NCBI GenBank assembly: GCA_030425715.1
Contig: JAUIAA010000142.1
Coordinates: 1-5,979, forward strand
DNA length: 5,979 nucleotides
Source of the DNA: Bacteroidia bacterium
GTDB taxonomy: Bacteria; Bacteroidota; Bacteroidia; Flavobacteriales; Flavobacteriaceae
Direction: 5' to 3'
Notes under the pieces: model-generated
The model's input: only the letters and a program-made list of their open reading frames with translations
Databases searched by the model: none
Told to the model about the DNA's origin: nothing
Shown here: piece after piece, positions 1-3,668 of the stretch
Numbering within the stretch: position 1 is the first letter of the stretch
Layout of the letters: each line of letters opens with the position of its first letter
Position numbers and translations under genes: made by a program

Positions 1-1
1 T

Positions 2-322
2 TGGAAAGCAGAAGATCCATTTATATTTTGTGCCTATCACCGAAACAAATATCCAAAAGTAAACGCGAATTTGGGTTTGAATCCCAACCAGATAAAAGGT
101 CATGGAACAAAAAACGAATTTAAAATGTACCACGGAAGTGTGGTACCGGGTTTTCCGTACCCTCCTCATAGTGGTTTTGAAACAGTTAAGATTGCTGTAG
201 AAGGTGTTATAGATCATTGCGATTCTTTGGGAGGTGCAGGAGGATTTATGAATGGAGATGTCAATGGATGACTGCGGGTAAAGGCATTCAACATTCAGAA
301 ATGTTCCCTTTGTTAAATACGG
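2..322 (+). pseudogene. Pirin family protein, 5'-truncated by the window and frameshifted remnant
   Basis: Frame 2 is open from the window edge and reads as the pirin N-terminal cupin: an EDPFIFCAYHRNKYP segment, then MYHGSVVPGFPYPPHSGFET, then a DHCDSLGGAGGF stretch ending GDV, and a stop at 269-271. Losing one base near 262-265 explains the stop. Shifting to frame 1 from 265 restores WMTAGKGIQHSEMFPLLNTD, a pirin hallmark. Pirins are Fe-binding cupins, some with quercetinase activity; ligands are two His of an HPH motif plus the His and Glu of HSE. HSE survives (292-300), but HPH has become PPH, so one ligand is lost. A spacer before MYHG also seems shorter than in intact relatives. The reading ends at about 322, where CDGSH-like sequence takes over, roughly a third of the way through a usual ~290-residue pirin. 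The identification is recognition from memory of the family. Pseudogene status rests on the frameshift, the lost His and the missing C-terminal half. Confidence 0.85.
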
Positions 323-323
323 A

Positions 324-431
324 CGCTGTGGACAATCGGGCAACAAGCCCTTTTGTGATGGCACGCATGCATCTATGAAGTTTCAAGATGAATTACCCCA
401 AGAACCTAAAGCCAAAGGAAAAGTTTGGTAA
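324..431 (+). pseudogene. CDGSH iron-sulfur domain protein, 3' remnant fused to pirin
   Basis: Frame 3 from 324 reads RCGQSGNKPFCDGTHASMKF and ends with KAKGKVW and a TAA at 429-431. This is the core of a CDGSH (mitoNEET-type) 2Fe-2S domain, whose consensus is C-x-C-x2-S-x3-P-x-C-D-G-S/T-H. Three ligands are present: Cys (327-329), Cys (354-356) and His (366-368). The first Cys of the C-x-C pair is replaced by Gly (GGA, 321-323), exactly where pirin sequence joins. Frame 3 has a stop at 279-281 and no ATG between it and the motif, so no intact CDGSH protein can start here. The remnant therefore looks like the 3' end of a gene whose 5' end was removed by a deletion that also removed the pirin C-terminus. 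An intact protein would bind a redox-active 2Fe-2S cluster; this one should not assemble it normally. Confidence 0.8.
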
Positions 432-512
432 TGAAAATTAAAAAATACTTAAAACTAAGTGATAACTGATTACAACAAAGAGCTGAAGCTGAGTTAAAAA
501 CAAGTAATTTTA

Positions 513-572
513 AGCTAATTTAGAAACCTGTCTATCGGCAGATAGGTTCGGTTTTAATTTGCTAAATTAGTT
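513..572. repeat. Nested inverted repeat (two stacked stems)
   Basis: The outer arms are CTAATTTAG (515-523) and CTAAATTAG (562-570), a perfect 9-bp inverted repeat that extends by a G-U and an A-U pair to 513/572. Nested inside are AACCTGTCT (525-533) and AGATAGGTT (540-548), a 9-bp stem with one G-U pair and the loop ATCGGC. The 3' side has a 13-nt bulge (549-561). The inner hairpin followed by GGTTTT could act as a weak terminator for the decayed upstream locus. The compound structure is larger than a terminator needs. The loop and right arm share CTATCGG with the 1952-1969 palindrome, so a repeat-family origin is possible. Confidence 0.6.
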
Positions 573-587
573 GCAGAAACATGCAAC
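570..587. repeat. Small hairpin GTTGCA / TGCAAC
   Basis: A perfect 6-bp inverted repeat, GTTGCA (570-575) and TGCAAC (582-587), with a 6-nt loop. It abuts the outer arm of the nested repeat and shares base 570 with it, so the two structures together span 513-587. No function is evident. Confidence 0.45.
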
Positions 588-636
588 AAACCATATACAA
601 ATACCATGTTATTTGCAAGGTAAAATCAGTCATTAA

Positions 637-1533
637 ATGCAAAGCAGTATCAAAATATTAATAACATTTTTAGTACTAATACATTGGTACAATGTTCGTT
701 CTCAAATAAATTCAATTCAAGAATCCTGCCTCACAAATAACAAATTTGATAACAGATACGCCTCCTATTCACCTGATGGTAAGAAAATATTATTCGAGTC
801 CAATAGAAATGGTAATTGGAATATATATATAATGGATCCAAATGGTGAAAATCAACAAAGTCTTATTACAAGTAAGTATGCGGATAGAAGACCTAGTTGG
901 CATCCTAATGGAAAAAAAATACTATTTGAATCAGAAAGAAGTGGTAAAATTGAATTGTACCTTCTTAATTTAAAAAACAAAAAAGTCAATAAGATTTCAA
1001 ATCTTAAAAATGGCGAACCTATGTTTGGCAGCTTTTCACCGAATGGAAAATTCATAGCTATTGGATTAAAAGAAAGTGAAGACAAAAGCAATATCTTTTT
1101 ATTAAATAAAAAGGGGAGGATAATCAAACCTTTAACAAATGGTGATACAAGGAGTACCTACCCAAGATGGTCAAAAAATGGAAAAGAAATAACTTATTTT
1201 TCTAGAAAAGAAACGAATAATAAAGATGATGAAATATATAAATTAAACATAGAAAACGGGCATGATGTTAGATTAACAAACTGGCCGAAACATAATTTTT
1301 GCCCATCATGGTCATATGATGGTAACAAAATAGCATATGTAACATCTATGGAAGGAACAAGACCAGAAATATATATTATGGATTCAAATGGCGAAAATCA
1401 AACAAGAATTACAGCAAACAATGATGGAGATACGCTCCCAAGTTGGCATCCCCATAAAGAAGATAAGTTATTAATTACTGGTTTTAGGAATGGGAGTTAT
1501 CAAATATGTGAATTGAAATTGAACAAAAAATAA
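637..1533 (+). CDS. Exported TolB/PD40-type six-bladed beta-propeller protein
   Basis: 298 residues. An in-frame TAA directly precedes the ATG, and a later start would lose the signal peptide. Residues 1-22 look like a Sec signal: a Lys at 6, then the hydrophobic ILITFLVLIHWYNV. There is no lipobox Cys, so it is probably periplasmic or secreted. The rest is six PD40 (WD40-like) repeats, near 41-80, 84-121, 129-167, 174-214, 222-260 and 267-295, each with an SxDG/PSWHPNG-like turn and an ILF or IYIMD strand. Six blades match the C-terminal propeller of TolB, but TolB's N-terminal domain is absent, as are tol-pal neighbours, so it is not TolB itself. Such propellers usually bind proteins or carbohydrates; the ligand here is unknown. 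The gene is lone and very AT-rich, and lies beside pseudogenes and a tRNA, which suggests accessory origin. Fold call is strong; role unknown. Confidence 0.88.
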   Translation: MQSSIKILITFLVLIHWYNVRSQINSIQESCLTNNKFDNRYASYSPDGKKILFESNRNGNWNIYIMDPNGENQQSLITSKYADRRPSWHPNGKKILFESERSGKIELYLLNLKNKKVNKISNLKNGEPMFGSFSPNGKFIAIGLKESEDKSNIFLLNKKGRIIKPLTNGDTRSTYPRWSKNGKEITYFSRKETNNKDDEIYKLNIENGHDVRLTNWPKHNFCPSWSYDGNKIAYVTSMEGTRPEIYIMDSNGENQTRITANNDGDTLPSWHPHKEDKLLITGFRNGSYQICELKLNKK

Positions 1534-1573
1534 ACCCAGCCAACAACAAAGAAAAGCCTATATAAACAAATTG

Positions 1574-1592
1574 TGGGGATAATATGGGGATA
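1574..1592. repeat. Tandem-like direct repeat TGGGGATA x2
   Basis: TGGGGATA occurs at 1574-1581 and 1585-1592, 11 bases apart start to start, about one helical turn. G-runs stand out in this AT-rich stretch. One-turn spacing would suit a pair of protein-binding sites, for example recombinase arm sites; this is inference only. Confidence 0.5.
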
Positions 1593-1604
1593 TAGTTCAA
1601 ATAA

Positions 1605-1643
1605 AAAATCGTAAAAGACTTATTTAAAAGTAATTACGGTTTT
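1605..1643. repeat. Hairpin with 10-bp outer arms, possible weak terminator
   Basis: AAAATCGTAA (1605-1614) pairs with TTACGGTTTT (1634-1643), with one T-G wobble. An inner ACTT/AAGT stem (1618-1621 with 1628-1631) extends it. The T-run after it is only four bases and lies within the stem, so it is a poor terminator for the propeller gene. It ends four bases before the tRNA 3'-end copy. Confidence 0.5.
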
Positions 1644-1646
1644 AAA

Positions 1647-1667
1647 AAGCGGAGAAAAAAGGGATTT
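1647..1667 (-). repeat. Partial copy of tRNA-Ser 3' end (possible att scar)
   Basis: On the minus strand the segment reads AATCCCTTTTTTCTCCGCTT. The intact tRNA-Ser 3' end plus flank (1825-1843) reads AATCCCTCTTTCTCCGCTT. The two differ by one substitution and one inserted base, and have the same orientation. The match covers the end of the T-loop, the 3' half of the T-stem, the acceptor strand, the discriminator and the flanking TT, then stops; there is no 5' half here. A duplicated tRNA 3' end is what tyrosine-recombinase elements leave at their distal attachment site. The degenerate T-stem says it is not functional tRNA. Confidence 0.55.
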
Positions 1668-1701
1668 TGTTCCAACATCCCTCATCCCAACACCTTACAA
1701 T

Positions 1702-1738
1702 AAAGCTCAAAATTGCTAAAGCAATTTTGGCCTTTTTT
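1702..1738 (+). terminator. Rho-independent terminator, plus strand
   Basis: AAAATTGC (1709-1716) and GCAATTTT (1721-1728) form a perfect 8-bp stem with loop TAAA, extended outward by C-G and a T-G wobble. It is followed by GGCC and six Ts (1733-1738). It would end plus-strand transcripts arriving from the propeller gene and keep them out of the tRNA-Ser gene, which is read in the opposite direction. Confidence 0.75.
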
Positions 1739-1783
1739 ATTTCAATCTATTTATAAGAATTGTATTCTTTACATTCCTTAAAA

Positions 1784-1819
1784 CAAAAAAGCCCAATTTC
1801 ATTTCTGAAATTGAGCTTT
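1784..1819 (-). terminator. Rho-independent terminator of tRNA-Ser
   Basis: On the minus strand GCTCAATTTC (1816-1807) pairs with GAAATTGGGC (1800-1791) through one wobble pair, with a 6-nt loop, and then six Ts (1790-1785). It starts about nine bases past the tRNA 3' end, where a tRNA terminator is expected. Confidence 0.82.
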
Positions 1820-1827
1820 GCTCTAAG

Positions 1828-1912
1828 CGGAGAAAGAGGGATTCGAACCCCCGGACCTGTTACAGTCAACAGTTTTCAAGACTGCCGCATTCGACCACTC
1901 TGCCATTTCTCC
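1828..1912 (-). tRNA. tRNA-Ser(UGA)
   Basis: On the minus strand the acceptor GGAGAAA (5' end at 1912) pairs with TTTCTCC, followed by discriminator G at 1828. The D-arm region is GCAGAGTGGTCGAATGCGGC. The anticodon arm is GCAGT-CTTGAAA-ACTGT with a terminal G-U pair, giving anticodon TGA at 1878-1876, which reads UCN serine codons. A long variable arm follows, as type II tRNA-Ser requires. The T-arm is GGGGG-TTCGAAT-CCCTC. The length is 85 nt and CCA is not encoded (the flank is CTT), as is common in Bacteroidota. A terminator lies just downstream, and a likely promoter at 2019-2026 upstream. The 3' end has a partial duplicate at 1647-1667 and the 5' half has one at 1931-1982. Confidence 0.95.
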
Positions 1913-1930
1913 AGTGGTATGCATTTTGGA

Positions 1931-1982
1931 GGCGGTTTTGCCGCATCGACCTCCCGATAGCTATCGGGACTGCCATTTCTCC
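1931..1982 (-). pseudogene. Decayed second tRNA-Ser (5' half) carrying an inserted palindrome
   Basis: Minus strand from 1982: GGAGAAATGGCAG (1982-1970) is identical to the first 13 bases of the intact tRNA-Ser. Then comes the palindrome TCCCGATAGCTATCGGGA (1969-1952), where the intact tRNA has only AGT. Next is GGTCGATGCGGCA (1951-1939), matching the intact GGTCGAATGCGGCA with one base deleted. After that AAAACCG resembles the 3' side of a tRNA-Ser(UGA) anticodon arm, as if the anticodon loop had collapsed, and the match ends. There is no T-arm or 3' acceptor, so it cannot make a tRNA. It lies between the promoter and the intact tRNA, and should be transcribed as a leader. Confidence 0.72.
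1952..1969. repeat. Perfect 18-bp palindrome TCCCGATAGCTATCGGGA
   Basis: The sequence is its own exact reverse complement over 18 bases, with no loop. It is GC-richer than its surroundings and interrupts tRNA-derived sequence on both sides. I associate the CCCGATAGCTATCGGG core, from memory, with a short palindrome dispersed in flavobacterial genomes; this is not verified here. Confidence 0.75.
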
Positions 1983-2018
1983 TTGAGTGCCTCATCAGGT
2001 ATTCCCTGAATGCGGGTG

Positions 2019-2026
2019 CAAATATA
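2019..2026 (-). promoter_or_regulatory. Putative -7 element (TATATTTG) for the tRNA-Ser transcript
   Basis: On the minus strand TATATTTG (2026-2019) fits the Bacteroidota primary-sigma -7 consensus TAnnTTTG exactly and is followed by CACCCGC. A clear TTG at -33 is not seen. It points at the decayed tRNA copy (from 1982) and the intact tRNA-Ser beyond. A small hairpin (CAT-CAGG with CCTG-ATG, one bulged base, 1993-2012) lies in the leader. Confidence 0.6.
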
Positions 2027-2196
2027 GTACCCTTTTTTGTTTTCTAAAACATTTTTATACTTTTTTTTATGGTATTATTTGCCCTTGAATTCGCTACTAA
2101 TAATCAATATTTTAAAGGTTATTGCTCCCACTTCAAATTCAATTTATATGGCGCAATCAACAATTTTATGTATTTTCACCAACATATTTACCAAGT

Positions 2197-2850
2197 ATGA
2201 TTATAGCACAAAACCTACATAAAAAATACGGAGATTTAGAAGTATTAAAGGGAGTTAACTTACATATTAAAAAAAGTGAAATAGTTGCTATTGTGGGCCC
2301 TAGTGGTGCCGGGAAAACAACGCTATTGCAAATATTAGGAACACTAGACAAGCCTTCCGTTGCGGATAGTTTAGTAATCAATAACCAGACCATTACTGGA
2401 CTTAAAGATAAATCCCTTTCTAAATTTAGAAACAAACATATTGGGTTTATTTTTCAATTTCATCAATTATTGCCTGAATTTTCTGCCATTGAAAATGTGT
2501 GTATTCCAGCTTTTATCGCAAATAAACCAAAACAAGAAACCATCAATCGAGCCAAAGAATTATTAGCTTTTTTAGGATTAGCAAATCGATTTGAGCACAA
2601 ACCAAGTGAACTTTCGGGAGGAGAACAACAAAGAGTTGCCATCGCCAGAGCTTTAATTAACAAACCTGATGTAATTTTTGCAGATGAACCCAGTGGAAAT
2701 CTAGATTCGAAAGCATCTAAAAGTTTGCATGAATTATTTTTTACTTTACGAGATCAGTTTCAACAAACCTTTGTTATCGTAACACATAATGAAGAATTGG
2801 CAAATATGGCTGATAGAAAGTTAGAAATGAAAGATGGTGTTATTGTTTAA
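2197..2850 (+). CDS. lolD: LolD-type ABC transporter ATP-binding protein
   Basis: 217 residues from the ATG at 2197. The upstream ATG at 2122 would add 25 residues with no family counterpart, whereas MIIAQNLHKKYG is a normal start for this family. All ATPase motifs are present: Walker A GPSGAGKTT (34-42), Q-loop Gln87, signature LSGGEQQ (139-145), Walker B VIFADEP (159-165) with catalytic Glu164, D-loop SGNLD (166-170) and H-loop His197. FQFHQLLPEF after the Q-loop is typical of LolD, the ATPase that with LolC/E releases outer-membrane lipoproteins from the inner membrane to LolA. No permease gene is adjacent, so the partner is encoded elsewhere. The MacB/FtsE-like relatives are the alternative. 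The nucleosidase gene follows after 11 nt, probably in the same transcript. No Shine-Dalgarno is visible and no strong promoter was found in 2037-2196. Confidence 0.9.
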   Translation: MIIAQNLHKKYGDLEVLKGVNLHIKKSEIVAIVGPSGAGKTTLLQILGTLDKPSVADSLVINNQTITGLKDKSLSKFRNKHIGFIFQFHQLLPEFSAIENVCIPAFIANKPKQETINRAKELLAFLGLANRFEHKPSELSGGEQQRVAIARALINKPDVIFADEPSGNLDSKASKSLHELFFTLRDQFQQTFVIVTHNEELANMADRKLEMKDGVIV

Positions 2851-2861
2851 AAAATTGTAAT

Positions 2862-3605
2862 ATGACCATTGGTATCATCAGTGCAATGCCTGAAGAAATT
2901 TATGCCTTCACACCTTATCTTCAAAAAACAAAATCGACTACAAAAGGTATGCGTACCTATGTACAAGGCGAATTGTTTGGGAAAAATGTTGTTATGGTAT
3001 TTTCGCGTTGGGGTAAGGTGGCTGCCGCAACCACGGTAACACAACTTATTAACGATTTTGTAGTGGATGAAATTATTTTTACAGGTGTTGCTGGAGCAAT
3101 AACCAACAACCTTAATATTGGCGATATTGTTATTGGGAAAAAATTATACCAACACGATATGGATGCCTCCCCTATTCTTCCTAAATATGAAATTCCTTTG
3201 TTAAAAAAATCCTTTTTTGAAACCGACGAAAAACGAAGATTGAAAATGGAAAAAGCTGTTAAATCTTTTTTACAAGAATTTAATCTGCATATAAATTCAA
3301 ATTCTGCAAAGGAATTTAAGATTACGAAACCAAGCTATTTTGTTGGTGATATTGCAAGTGGAGATGAGTTTATCAACCAAAGCACTAGAGCCAAGCAAAT
3401 TAAAATAGACTTACCAGATGTTATGGCTGTAGAAATGGAAGGAGCGGCAGTTGCTCAGGTTTGTTATGAGTATTGTATTCCTTTTTCTATAATTAGAACC
3501 ATTTCTGATAACGCCAATGATAATGCTTTTATAGATTTTCCTGCTTTTATTAAAAATATCGCCTCCTATTATGCCTTTGGAATTATAAAATATTATTTGG
3601 CTTAA
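2862..3605 (+). CDS. mtnN: 5'-methylthioadenosine/S-adenosylhomocysteine nucleosidase
   Basis: 247 residues. This PNP/UDP-phosphorylase-superfamily enzyme cleaves adenine from methylthioadenosine and S-adenosylhomocysteine in the cytoplasm, removing products that inhibit methyltransferases. Visible landmarks are the N-terminal IGIISAMPEE with the catalytic-region Glu12, TGVAGAI (74-80), IGDIV (86-90), ASGDEF (165-170), VEMEGAAVA (190-198) with the Met192/Glu193 ribose-binding pair, and TISDNAND (213-220) with the catalytic Asp216. These align with E. coli MtnN Glu12, Glu174 and Asp197. The stretch between IGDIV and SGDEF is about 18 residues longer than in E. coli MtnN and contains YQHDMDASPILPKYEIPLL, which I think is usual in the flavobacterial form. 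Futalosine hydrolase (MqnB) is a related alternative, less likely if menaquinone is made by the classical route. The gene follows lolD by 11 nt and ends at a terminator shared with glyA. Confidence 0.9.
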   Translation: MTIGIISAMPEEIYAFTPYLQKTKSTTKGMRTYVQGELFGKNVVMVFSRWGKVAAATTVTQLINDFVVDEIIFTGVAGAITNNLNIGDIVIGKKLYQHDMDASPILPKYEIPLLKKSFFETDEKRRLKMEKAVKSFLQEFNLHINSNSAKEFKITKPSYFVGDIASGDEFINQSTRAKQIKIDLPDVMAVEMEGAAVAQVCYEYCIPFSIIRTISDNANDNAFIDFPAFIKNIASYYAFGIIKYYLA

Positions 3606-3611
3606 ACAAGC

Positions 3612-3646
3612 AAAAAAAAAGCTTAATGAAAAATCATAAAGCCTTT
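3612..3646. terminator. Bidirectional hairpin terminator between mtnN and glyA
   Basis: ATGA (3626-3629) pairs with TCAT (3634-3637) around an AAAA loop. Outside an A-A mismatch, GCTT (3621-3624) pairs with AAGC (3639-3642), and A/T pairs continue after one more mismatch. Nine As at 3612-3620 become a run of nine Ts on the minus strand, making a good glyA terminator. On the plus strand the tail is the weaker CTTTATTA. Confidence 0.7.
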
Positions 3647-3668
3647 ATTATGTATGCATCCTATTTAT

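Larger units (their letters stand above)
432..636. other. Gene-free stretch between the pirin/CDGSH remnant and the beta-propeller gene
   Basis: No credible coding region is visible. A 12-codon reading from the ATG at 432 stops at once. The stretch is AT-rich and contains the nested inverted repeat and small hairpin listed separately. No TAnnTTTG promoter is convincing; TTAATTTG at 554-561 is one mismatch away but lacks a clear -33 TTG partner. Confidence 0.5.
1534..1783. other. Gene-free stretch left of tRNA-Ser
   Basis: No coding region is supported. Short signals are packed here: CCCAGCCAACAAC just after the stop (1535-1547), a TGGGGATA direct repeat, a hairpin with 10-bp outer arms, a tRNA-Ser 3'-end copy and a plus-strand terminator. 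A 6-bp inverted repeat AAGAAT/ATTCTT sits at 1756-1770. The combination resembles the scarred edge of an integrated element, but no integrase gene is in the window. Confidence 0.5.

Noticed and set aside
71..271. A 66-residue open frame starting at an internal ATG
   Set aside because: It is the middle of the pirin remnant: the frame is open back to base 2 with pirin sequence, and it ends at a frameshift stop, so it is not a separate small gene.
513..587. Integron attC site or CRISPR repeat
   Set aside because: No attC core motif pair is recognisable, and nothing repeats with spacer-like periodicity; it was kept only as a structured repeat.
852..1127. Minus-strand 91-residue open frame
   Set aside because: It lies antisense inside the beta-propeller gene, has no family features, and is explained by the AT-rich codons of the real gene.
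1760..1960. 66-residue plus-strand open frame
   Set aside because: It runs across the tRNA-Ser gene and the tRNA remnant; the translated GERGIRTPGP string is the well-known artefact of translating tRNA DNA.
2122..2196. 25-residue N-terminal extension of the ABC ATPase
   Set aside because: The extension has no counterpart in LolD proteins, while the ATG at 2197 gives the usual N-terminus.
2037..2222. 61-residue hydrophobic open frame before lolD
   Set aside because: It overlaps the lolD start in another frame, its hydrophobicity follows from T-rich DNA, and it has no recognisable family.
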